Positions 23,401 through 35,100 of a stretch of 64,000 nt of DNA are shown here, one piece after another. The notes beneath the pieces were generated by a model. That model was not told the origin of the DNA. It saw nothing but the letters and a program-made list of their open reading frames with translations, and did no database searches. Every line of letters begins with the position of its first letter. Positions within the stretch are counted from its first letter, which is position 1. Source of the DNA: Echinometra lucunter (Eukaryota; Echinodermata; Echinoidea; Camarodonta; Echinometridae); NCBI GenBank assembly GCA_029962745.1, contig CM057169.1:18912156-18976155 (forward strand). The letters are read 5' to 3'. The translations under genes were made by a program, and so were the position numbers.

Positions 23401-23722
23401 AGCTGTAACCAGCTTTTATGTTATCCTTTATTCTCTCCAAACTCCTATAAGCATTAAACCCCTAGAAAGCAAAATAACAAGTATTCCTCAAATCCTATCT
23501 ATTCTGCAAGAGAACAATGGATTGTACAGACTAAACTGATCTTTGTTAAGTAGTAAATTACTGTTTGAGTGGCCCAAACATGTGGAGTAGTGTGTGCAGT
23601 GCTTTGTAACCACAATGAAAAGGCGTTATATCAAATGACTTTTGGATTGGACTGGAACATTTTGAAGGGTTACTTTATTTCAAAGATACATGTACATGTA
23701 CATGAGTAGCAGCTGTACCAGG

Positions 23723-23908
23723 GGAAAAAAATACACGGGGGCTCGGGGCGAATTCGCCCCCGAAACGCCAAAAAGAGCACTGGAAAACTAAAAAAGAGCC
23801 CCTGAAATTCTCATAGGGTTCAATGTAAACTGTAATACAATGTAGAAAATTTGGGTGGGTGGGCTTAAAGAGTAGCCCCGGAAAAAAAAAAAATCATTTT
23901 TTCCCTGA
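23723..23908. repeat. 185-bp dispersed repeat with palindromic GC block, copy 1
   Basis: AAAAAAATACACGGGGGCTC then GGGGCGAATTCGCCCC, GAAACGCCAAAAAGAGC, GTGGGTGGGC and a closing TTTTTTCCCTGA that mirrors the CAGGGG-AAAAAA start. A second copy is at 43090-43283. Confidence 0.65.
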
Positions 23909-24106
23909 GCTGTACACTTTTTTTTTGTCTTCTGATTGGTACACTTTAAATCATACAAAGCTTCCCTAAAAGCTTGAGAAACTATAAAAGCTTGCACTTT
24001 GAGAAGAATTGTACATGTGCAAGTATAATGTACCATGTATATGTACATAAGTATATGCAATAGTAAGAACAATGATACAAATGGTGTAAAATAGCTGAGA
24101 GAATGG

Positions 24107-24507
24107 TTATCCCATTCGTGACAGGAATTATTTAAAGCCTAATTTGATCAGCTTTTATTCTTCAAATTGGCAACACCAACATTTTTATTTCATTGCTACA
24201 TTTTATTTATAAAATGTAATGTATCAGAAATGAATATAAATTGACAGAATTTATGATGATAAGTCAAAGAGTTGCCAATTTGCAGGGGAAAATGGTGATT
24301 TTAAACTTTCTATCACATTGCCAATTTAAGGATTTTAATGCTTATTCTCAGTATCAAACAATGAATATTGATGCAACCAAAATGGGCACAGTTTGTGTAG
24401 AATTTTTTGCTCTTTCTGCTCATGTATTTGGTATGATTTTTAGGGCTTTGCATTAAAAGATATTAGGCCAAACCACAAAATGTGGACCTCTGTCACGAAT
24501 GGGTTAA
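24107..24507 (+). mobile_element. TTAA-flanked MITE family A, copy 2
   Basis: CCCATTCGTGACAGG ... CTGTCACGAATGGG. The right flank is TTAA and the left is TTAT, one base off. High identity to the copy at 14264 across about 390 bp. Lies between terminal exons A and B of the scramblase. Confidence 0.75.
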
Positions 24508-25440
24508 ACAAGCATGAATGAAGCACAACATAAAAATGGCAAAAGAACAACAACAAAAGCAAAGGATGGAACTTATAACCAAGATTCTAATAACAACCAA
24601 AAAAAAGAGAAAATAATACCAAGTCCTCAATGTTAAGAAAACTTTTCTAAAACATATTCCCATCGCTGCAAAAAAGTGCATTATGACTTTGTTCTTTTGA
24701 GCTGTACAGTATGTCATCTTTTGCAGGGTTTTTCATCAGCTGTATGGTTAATATTAATATTAAAGAAAAATTAGCCAAAATAATAACATAATCATTTTCA
24801 TACATAAGAAGCTTTTCAAAAACATGTTATAAACCACTGAGGGCAGGGTTTGCAGGTTGGGATAGCACTAGATATTACACAAAGAATGTACTCAAGTTTG
24901 AAAGCTGCATAAGTCTAAAATAAATGCACAAATTAAAACAATGTAAGATTTTTAAAAACATACATATATATCAGAATGGCTTAACATTAAGCTAGAGATG
25001 TCAGTGCTTCAAAATATAATTCCAGAAATAAATATGGAAATATATGACAAAAAGAGTAATGAACAAAGCAAAATCAACTTCAGGATTTATAGCAAAGCAG
25101 AGCCTCTTTGTATCCAATAAAAGGATAGCTAATAATTTGCTAATAATTTCACCTGTCCTTGGCTCCATCATCACAAAAAAAAGAGGTAGAGATTGCCTTT
25201 TTTGTGATACAGAGTTAGCTATATATTTTAATGAGATATTGCTGAGGAAAGTTGGGTTTTACTTTTTTTAAGAAACACACTGTAGATATATTCAAATATT
25301 ATCTATTGATAGCAAGAAGGCTGTTAACTCTTCTTGAAAACCCTTCTTGCTATCAACAGACAAATTTTATCACTGAGTAATTCAAATTTATTTCTTCACT
25401 TCATTTTCAAACTGGCTCCCAACTTGAAAAGGAATATTTG

Positions 25441-25936
25441 TTAAAGGCATTGGCTAACATTGTTACGATTTTAAAAAAATCTCATTTTGTTACTTAAAAA
25501 TGGGATAAACATTAGGGTTATAGTGTAAAAATACCAGTGTGAAAGTTTCAGAGCATAATATCCACGGGAAGTATTTTTAAATATTAGAAATGTGAACCAA
25601 TGTTTGAAAAATATACGAGGGTCGGTTGCATAGACCCAACGTAAGGAGTGCGCATGCGCACATGACTCAACGGACCGCACTGTGTGTATTGACGTATCAC
25701 GCGGCGGAAGGCAAGTAACGGTATTTTTGAATTCGCGCAAACGGTCCTCTTAGTTCAGTGTCTCTCGAGACGAAAGCTAATAAAATCGCGGTTTGCGTCT
25801 AACTTACAACTTTTCCTTCCAAATTATGGTTGGTTTCAGGGTTTTTGAGTATAAATACAAGTACTTATACACATGTTTCATCTTAGTTTGAGAATTTTTT
25901 AAATCAGCTGCTCACAAAGTTAGCCAATGCCTTTAA
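25441..25936. mobile_element. Kolobok-like TTAA element (~490 bp, nonautonomous)
   Basis: TTAA then AGGCATTGGCTAAC at the left, and GTTAGCCAATGCCT then TTAA at the right. A TTAA target with AGG termini fits Kolobok-type elements. The middle (25615-25800) is CpG- and GC-rich. A partial second copy lies at about 50398-50524. Confidence 0.6.
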
Positions 25937-27335
25937 TCTAATAGGTGAAATAATGCATGCACAGTATAACATGAACAATCTGAAAAGGTACATACATGTA
26001 AGTGTCAGTAAAGCAATAATTTGAAAAGAAGTACAGAAAAAAACTGAGGAGAAAGAATGAACAAAACAGTTACAGAAAATCTATAACCAAACTTGTAGCA
26101 CCGTCATAACACAATCATACATCATACTTCACTTTCAAAAATATATACACAGGATGATCCTTTCCTCAAAAATGTAGTGAAATAAAGCATGCAGAAATAA
26201 TAACTAAAGTTCCTGAAAGAAGGTAGATTGTCAGAAAAAGTGAGTTAGAAATGATATAAGGATTGTTAACATTTCACAATCACTCCTTTGCCATACCAAA
26301 CATTCACCACCACAACACAACCACTGTAATAAAAAGTTTTCAACACACTGAACATAATCTCTAAAGTTGCTTCATAAAAGTGCAGGCTTACAAAGCTAGT
26401 CTTTGACAACACTAATAAAATCTATGAAAACCAGTATATAGATCACAAAGAGGTATATGGTACTTGTTGACAAAAAAAAAAAAATCCTTGGAACTAATGG
26501 GAAGTTGACTGACATTTCTCATTCACAGGAGAATTGAGCATTCATCAGTATTATAATTACATGAATGATGCTTCAGCTTAGAAATTATGAAGGTGACAAA
26601 AATAACCCCAAGGCTACTTTGAAATTGTCATTTATCACTGGATAATGCAGAGATGTCTTGATTTATTGCCGATGGTGCCCCTGAGATATCTAGAGATATC
26701 TCCACTAGGATCTATGGAAAATGAATGTTCTAACATGATAATCACACGACATTCAAACGCATTGGAAGTTTCTAAGAACTGATGAGAGTTAAAATCTCCT
26801 TTTCAAATGCAAAGAGGTTTTTTTTTTAATAATTCAAATGCAATTGACTGTTCAAATAAATCTTTACAAAATGCAATTTCATGCATGACTCATACTATGG
26901 ACAGTTAAAATGTGCAAGAATTATGGAGTGTACATGAAAAGTAACTGAATACTAACATATATGTTGCATGAAAAGGAAGCATGCAGTAATATACAACTGA
27001 GCTTTCAAACAGTCATACAATCTTTATTTCATCTTTGTGGCTCCCCCCCCCCACAATGTACATGTATTTTCCTATTTTCCCCATTCTGATTTTGCTCAAA
27101 AATATTTTGCAGAGGAAATAAATTGATTATTCAAAAATTCAAATTCTCTACTGGATTCAGATTATGAAATACAGATAGATGTAGTGCTAGTGAAAGCAAA
27201 TTAATATATGAAGCAACATTAGTATTAATACAGTCATATCTAGATCTAGATAAGATTCACAAGCAGTCATATCTAGATTAAATTCACAAAACAAGCCCAA
27301 TATTTTCTGTGAAGCGGCAGGGGCATAGACTAGTT

Positions 27336-27570
27336 CAGAATCTGCATGGTTTTAATAGCACTACCCACGTACTGCACGATCTCTGCCTACATCTACCTTC
27401 TACCCGCTGCAGATGGCGCAATGCGTTGCTGAAAGCCCGGTTGAGAAACTTTCACGGCGCGTTATGAATTCCAGGTCGCGCCATCTTCGGCTTACAGCAG
27501 GCAGGCAGAGATCGGGTGGCATGGGTGATATCATTGCTATTAAAAACTAAAACTGTCCAGATTCTTTCTG
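27336..27570. repeat. Fold-back element with GC-rich core
   Basis: GAATCTG...TTTTAATAGCA on the left mirrors the right end, and CGATCTCTGCCT (about 27378) mirrors AGGCAGAGATCG (about 27506). The core is CpG-rich amid very AT-rich DNA. Confidence 0.5.
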
Positions 27571-29284
27571 GATTAGGAATGGGTATACACACAAAGCATC
27601 AAGCACGAGCAATACTCTTAATAATGAGTTAAAACCAATTAATTCTACTCCTCTGGCACTTACTACCATCTGGCTCTCATATGCAAACAAGCAATCACAC
27701 AACCATATTTACACCTTTCAATGACACCTTCATAAAATCAGGAAAGATGTGACTCTTATCAAAATCTGCTGCTCATATAAAAGTCTGTCTAGCATGGATT
27801 TAACATGTAAGAGTTCAATTTTTATACAGATTGCATTACTGTGATTTCTTCCACAGTACATGTTGGGTGTTGTTTCACAATTAAACAATGATTTTAACTT
27901 TTAACTCGCAGAATCATAGCAAATGCGATCCTATAACATTCGGATGAAAAATAATTAACCAATTTGATGCGAGTTCGGGAACAAGCAGTTTAATTGATAC
28001 ATGTAGTATTCATACACAATCATTTATAATATTTTCAATTTATCACAGTAACGATTCACAGAATAATATACCGGTACACGTATATCATAGCAAACACATT
28101 TACATGTATATCTACATGTATTTATACATTTAAGCCGTATATGGAATACTTGCAGGCTTTTAACTCATCTTCTGATGAAAAATCACAAATGAGTACCGTT
28201 TTCAGTATCTTAACATTCAGTAAAGAAGTAAAATTTAGTATACCAGCATACATAATTGTATGCCTACACATAAATGAATCTAAAATATGTAAATGTATAT
28301 TAAGTATATAATGTAAATACACAGTAAAAAATTATATTAAAAGATGATTGGCAAAATTCAGCAGCAGATCATTTGAAGAAGTTTTGCCCTTTTGATTGTT
28401 GATCTAAATGGCTCAAAATATTTGTACTTTTTCACAAATTACAAGTGAATTAAAAACTTGAATGTACAAACAGTACAATTAAAATGAGCGCTTTCTGTTG
28501 CCTAGCTGAAACTTTATACAAAGAAGAACGATCACTTTTAGCCACTCATATGAAGTACAAATTTAAGGCGATGAAGACAAAGTGTGTACGTTTTCCATAG
28601 ATGTGTCATAAAACATTAGATTTTTTTTAAAAATCATGAGAAAATTTTGAGTTGTTCAATAAGATTTTTATAAATACCAATAACCAGTTGCACATTCATA
28701 GTAATCTTCTTGATTCAAAAAGAAAGAACATTGAAACCAGCAGTCCAAATTGACGAAGCTTTACGGGTAAATATACACCGAACCTTACATCTTTCACACG
28801 CAAGCTACATGCTACTGGCTACATGCAACACAAAATTCAATTTATAATTTTATGCGGTTTGATTTATAAATCTTTTAGAGTAATCTAATCTATTCACATT
28901 GTAACATTATTTCATTATGATTTTGTTGATAAAATTAAATGGATTATTATATTTCAAGCCAAATGAATAAGGATATGATCTGTCTTTTTTAAGGTAAGGT
29001 TTAGAGTTTGTGATCACTTTTTCTTTCATGCCATTTCAGATTTTTGCTGTGATAGCTGTCATAATAGACAATCATTTGCAAACATCATGGAAAATACCTT
29101 TTTTTCTAACTGTGATTTTAGTTTAGGAACAGAATCTATGATTGTCATATGATTCATTATATCTCTTCACGAGCAAACAAATAAACATTCAGTCCATTGG
29201 GTGAAATTCCAATTTCGATTGTCAGCCAACCTAGGCAAGCTTCTAATTTCAAAATAAAATCATATTTACAAAAAAATAAAGTTC

Positions 29285-29570
29285 CATAAATACTTCAGGC
29301 CTTGGGTAAGATGAAAAGCCTCAAGACTATATTCAGCCCATTTCCCTCAGCTTTTGCCCTATATCTGACAATTAATTCAACTTACAAATATTCAGTAAAG
29401 CAAGAAATTAAATTTCTATAAAATGAAATGAAATAAATAGTTCAAGCCTCAGGGAAACATGAAAAGCCTCTGACTGCATTCAGCCCATTTTGTCAGCTTT
29501 CGCCTATCTGAAAATCTTATTCAACCTAAAAAAGTATTCAGTAGAGCAATAACCTAAATTCAACTAAAAG
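29285..29570. repeat. Diverged tandem duplication, ~145-bp unit x2
   Basis: Both units carry AAATA-TTCA-GCCT..GGG, ATGAAAAGCCTC, CATTCAGCCCATTT, CAGCTTT-GCC and TATTCAGTA-AGCAA in the same order (29285-29424, 29431-29570). Confidence 0.6.
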
Positions 29571-29690
29571 TTTCTGTTCGCCTATACAGTACCTCACCGC
29601 CGATAAGTGACTTCTCGAATATCTTTTGTTAATAATAATGCATAGGATTTCTATAGCATCATTTCCATTCTGGTTAAATGCTCAACATGC

Positions 29691-30103
29691 TTAACCCATA
29701 GCAGTACAGAGCTTTCTTGAGGTTTAAATTAATCATCTTCAATCCTCAAATTGGCAATTCAAATTATTTTTTTCCATGCTTACATGTACATAGCTTGAAG
29801 AAAATAAATATGGATATAACATAAACCATAATGAAATATAATTGTAAAATTGAATCAGAAATTGCCAATTTGAACACAGAAATAGTGATTATATATATTA
29901 TTCACTGCATTGCCAATTTAAAGAGTTTAATGATTGGTTACACTTAAACTGCTCTAATTCGATAACACCACACCATACAGCCATGGGAATGGGCTCAAAT
30001 TTGTCAGTGCATTTTTCTCTTTCTGCTCATGTATGATATGTACTGCCCAACACTCTGGACCAACAGATACTGCAAAAGCATCTCCTAAAGGTGACACTGT
30101 ACT
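29691..30103. mobile_element. MITE family B, copy 2 (one end eroded)
   Basis: Starts TTAACCCATAGCAGTACAG, contains TTTCTCTTTCTGCTCATG, and ends near GTGACACTGTACT without the terminal TATGGGTTAA. Inverted relative to the copy at 17391. Confidence 0.6.
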
Positions 30104-31544
30104 AAAAAAAAAACCAGTTCTAACCACAAAAGAAAAACTGTCTGTCTTTAGAACCTAGTACCTGCTGGTGAACAAATGCAATTTTAGGTTGCCCTTAAAT
30201 GATGTCGAAGAGTTTGAGTTCTTCAGCTCCAATTCCACAGGGCTGGTCCGGCATGAGCAAATGCTCAATCTCCCCAGGATATTTTGGACAGTGGAATATG
30301 TAAGAGACCAGATTGGGATGATCATAGGGTGTGTTGACAGACAAAAGGGCATTAACTCATATTATTCACACAGATTTAACACACTTCTTGTCCTTATGCT
30401 TTTGTGACTCTAAAATGCACTCTTCCATCTTTCTATGTTCCAGATCTGGCGATAAACTGCATGGAGTAACATCTTCTCTTAAACTAAGAGCAAGAGAGGC
30501 ATAAATTCTGGGCACAATAGTACACGTACAGTATGAGTTAAGGCCCTTCTGCTCCTAAATGGACAATATATTCATTATATAAATTAGGAACATTTGGATC
30601 TTGATCCTATTAAGTATAAATTTACACCTACATCTACATAGTATATACACATAAAATGCCCATGGATGCAAATGCCCAAGTGCTTTAAATGACAACAAAA
30701 GAAAAACTTATAACGATACCAAAAAATAAATAGTTGTAATGATGTGAGAAAGTGTAAGCTTTCATTTTTTTTTCTAAGAAACTTCTCCGTTCCCTTGTAT
30801 TTCTGACCACTTTTTTTCCCTCTCTCTTTTCTGTTTCAACTTCCTTTTTCTATCGAAATTTAAACCGCATCATTCTACAACTCTAGCTCTCACGACACGG
30901 AGATCTCAGCTCATTCATCCTAAAGATATTATACTCCAATGACTAACTGGTATGATAGATATACAGTAACATAAATAAATTGTTTTTTATATTTAGCATA
31001 ATTTGTAACTTTTAGTTTCAGCAGGGAGTGGGTAGTTTCATGGTGTCAGCATATTAAGTGGGCGTAAGGGTAAGTTAACATTTACACTCAATTTCTTCGA
31101 CTTAAATCAGGGACAACTTCAAACTTCAATTAAAAATCTTAAATCGATAGATTTAGAAATCAATTTAATTGATTATAATTTCTTAATCTAATTATGGATT
31201 TTTCCCTAATTACAATCGACATAGATTAATTTCTGATCTAAGAAATTTAGAGTGTATATACACCTGTATAACACCTTAACAGGAAAAGAAAGACTGAGAA
31301 AAAATTCCTATTCACCAAATTTTGAATATTTGCATCAAACATTGTACATTTTCTTTACATCAATGGTTGATCATTAATATGAGAATTATTCGAAGCTTAC
31401 TCTGGGAGACAGAGAAAAGCGCAACAAGCCTATCACCCAGACACCCACCAAACACAAACACATGTACATTAGTATACTCAATGGTTGATATAATACACCA
31501 CAGTTACAATTATGATTAATATAGAACAAAAAGAATGGTTAACT

Positions 31545-31925
31545 GCCATTTGGTCCAGTGCCAAAATGTCCTACTGTATTCTTGATTCCTCTCATCGAAT
31601 TATCTCTAAAATCCAGTTTGTCTTTTCTCCATGAGACGCAATCATTATTTGGTCTACTTTTTACTTTACCAATGTGTAAATATTCTTTTTTCTTTTTGCC
31701 AAGTGGAGTCATTACCCATTTAGTCTTATTATCAGTTAGTCTAATACCTGTTTATCAAGAGGTATATATCCATACGATATTTCAAAAGTGCTGGCAAGGC
31801 CATAAGGGATTGGGTTGCAGGGTCTACATGTATATGCACATACAATCCACTAAATTACATTCAGTACCCAAATTCATCATGGACAAAGTGGCATTAGACC
31901 AAATGGCAATAGACCAAAGGAATAT
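31545..31925. repeat. GCCATTTGGTC inverted repeat
   Basis: ACTGCCATTTGGTCCAGTGC (about 31541) is mirrored by GGCATTAGACCAAATGGCAA (about 31885). About 350 bp separate the arms. Confidence 0.4.
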
Positions 31926-32045
31926 TAAAAGTACACATGAGATCATTTGAATGTGTACTTTGAATGGATGTTGAAAGAACATGCATGACTCCTCAAATCA
32001 TGTCTGATTTGTTGAGGAAATTTCATTTTTCTCTTTTTTTTTTTT

Positions 32046-32108
32046 TTACAAGAATCCTGTTTTATGCTGATCTTTTTTGTTGCCTGATTCCTCAAAGAAC
32101 ATGAAATC
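32046..32108 (-). CDS. PLSCR: Scramblase alternative terminal exon A (proximal)
   Basis: The acceptor CTCTCTTTTCACACAG lies directly before GAT TTC ATG, phase 0, which matches the donor after ATC at 37139. It encodes [20 protein letters not shown] and stops at TAA (32046-32048). The DFMFFE start is shared with vertebrate PLSCR C-termini. It lies about 5.0 kb beyond the shared exon. Confidence 0.88.
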   Translation of the reverse strand, partial: DFMFFEESGNKKDQHKTGFL

Positions 32109-35100
32109 CTGTGTGAAAAGAGAGAGAAATGGACAAACAAAGGATGGAAAAGACAAAAACCGATGAAATTAGACATACAGTAAAGGTGAATTCAAAGTGC
32201 TGTATTAGTTGGCTGTTTCCCAAACCAATTAATCCATGTACAGTGTAACACCATAATGTGAGAGAGGGAGAGGAATTGCCTCCGCTGCATACAAATATAT
32301 TTAATCAATGTTCTTCACATTTATGTATCTCACAAGTGAGTATAATGAGTGCTACTTATTTTTTCATTTTTTCATTTTTTTTTTTTTAGCCATAACATGG
32401 CATGATCCAATTTCTAATCAGCTGTTACTTGTAATTTGGCAAGATTTTTTTCTTTTAGTTTGTGAATGAGGTATTGTTATTTTTTTCAATACCAGTCTAC
32501 AACCTGAAAAGAAAATTGTTATCCTGTGAATATTACATGTACTTTATCCATAGATTAGCTATTAGTACTCCAATTAATGTTTGAAACTTGTATGGCTCCT
32601 ATAACATGATCACAGTTAGTGAGTAAAACATATATATGAAAATATCACTTTTGTCACAAAATGATAAAATTACAAAATAAGAATTATCAAAAACCACACA
32701 CATACATGTATAAAGTAGAAAGAGCTGAAGTGCAACTTGTGCCAAATTGTTTTAATGCCTGATATCTTTTTTTTTATCAAAAGGAGGGGGAAACAAAAAC
32801 AATGTTAACCCTTCCCTAAGTTAATAATTACTGTTCCCTCTCCATTCCCACGGCCAACGATTAATGATCTTTTAAAACATATACAGTGAGTCACATTATA
32901 CTTTAATATTCAGACACACACAACTCTTTTTGTTGGTGCATTTAGCAACTTAAGCTGCAAAAGGAAAATATCAATACAGTAATGAATATTAGCAAATTGC
33001 TAATTTAATCACGAAAATATGATTCACCCAGTCTTCGAAAAATTCAGCACGTAATGTAATGGGAAAATAAGGGATATGAACATGCACATAGTACAAGAAT
33101 ATCACTTTCAAAAAGGATCGAAAAGAGGATTGAAACAGGGGTTGAAGTGAGATCAGGAAAAAATCTTTTGATCTCTCCATGAGAAAAATCACTGCCCAAA
33201 TAGATCTATCATGTGATCACACCACTCAGTGAAACTAATGCACAGGAGCAGTGAATGATTTGCTGTAGTTCTAGAAAGCTAAAAACAAACAACAACACTT
33301 GTTTCAAGTACATATAAATTTCTCTGAAACCGTTGCAGTTAACAACACTAAACACAAAGAGCTCATATCAACAGAAGAAGAAAAAAAAAAACTGAGGCCC
33401 ATTCACATTATTTAGTGGCAAACCCCAAGTGAAACCCCTACCTTTTTAGCGTGTTTTTTCTTTCACTGTGCCGCTTATGATAATGGCATGCTCATTATGT
33501 GTCAATACCAGTTCACACTCCCATAAAAGAGAATTTGGCCAAAAGTTGCAGACAAACTTCTGATTTCGAATTCTGAGCTAACTTTATAAGAATTTGATTG
33601 AGAGACACCTTTATGCAGCAAGCAGACAAAAAAGATGCGTTTTGTCTCAGTGTGTTTTTCTTTTCTTTTCCCTCTCACATGTCATTCATTTATGCACAAC
33701 AAAATGTGAGGGTTTACCAGGGGTTGCCGATTCATATGTGAACAAGCCCTAAGGCTGTGGTACACAGTGTGGGGTTGAAGTAAAATAAAAAGGATTATAG
33801 TTAACATGATCAAGATGAAATCTTTAATCTCTTATGTACATTTATGTAAATGTACACATAACATAGGTCAATTGTCCTATTAATTGATCCATTAATTGAT
33901 CCATTAAGTTAGAGTCCCCAGTTTTCCGTTTTCTAAAATGCAACTTCCGTGTTCTTCGGTGTTCTAAACTTCAAATTCCGTGTTCTTCGGTGACATGTAC
34001 AAAACATATGATAAAGCAATTATAAAAAGTGGAAATCTTAGAAAAAACGCAATTTTCTTTAATATATTCGCTCTGTAGTATGCAGATCAAGCTTGGCGAA
34101 CACATGCTAAATAGTGCGAACAGGTTTGATCGGCAGATTGTCCACTGATGCAGGATTTTGCTTTATTAGATTTTGCTTTGATTTTCATGATTTTCACTCA
34201 ATTCTGCGTAATTCAGATTTTTTAACCTGAAAATCGCATTTTCCGTGAAATTCCGTGAATTCCATGTTCTTCTCGAATTCCTTGAAATTTTTCTGTTTTC
34301 CGTGATACGGAAAACTTGGGACTCTACATTAGGTGCTTCCACATGATTTGAGGAACATAAAAAAAAGGTTATGAGACACAGTGAATGGTAGTCAAAATTG
34401 TTATATCAAAAGCAGGAGATTTGAGTGATAACAAAACATTATGATATTATTCACCAAGGACTATTAATTATGAGGTCATGATGAAATCTTTTGATCTTTC
34501 TCTCTCTATGAATATATAGAACAATTGCCTAAATTCATCCATGATGTGATAATACTGTACATGTACATGTGCATATGTTTTGATAAACATAAAAAAGAAA
34601 AATTAAAGGGCTACAACACATGTATTGTCACTTTTAATGTATTCAGGCGAAGCAAAGATTCAAATCAACAAGGTAACACATTTTCAAGTGAAAATATATC
34701 ATAACTCTTGGTGAATGTAGAAAATGAACTAGAAATTTCTGAAGCATACAATTCTAGTCTTCTGCACCTTTGCCTCTTTGTTTCAATCAATTTTGAAGAG
34801 GAATTTAAAAGTTTTTTTTACTTGATTTCTTAGGTTTCTAAATTCCTATTTAAAGAAAGGGGGAAGGGTTGTCATGCTGAGATCAATAAACATATATAGC
34901 TTGAATTTACCATACCAAAAGGGTAAGGTAACAAATTTTATTTTAAAGACATTCAGTCGTGGACTTTCATGGGGAGTGGATGATAATTTGCTGACACCAG
35001 ATTTTGTGAAAAGCACTGGAAATACCTGTAATGAAGCTAAATTTCTGGAGCACAGCAAAACAAGCTGTCCCACCATAAACATTTTTCGGCCTGCTTCGGG

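Larger units (their letters stand above)
22322..32045 (-). other. AT-rich interval between scramblase last exons A and B
   Basis: No coding sequence was found apart from the terminal exons. It contains the dispersed repeats listed separately and long plain AT-rich stretches (25937-27335, 27571-29280, 30104-31540). If exon A is used with its own poly(A) site, the first part is its 3' UTR; otherwise this is intron. Confidence 0.5.
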
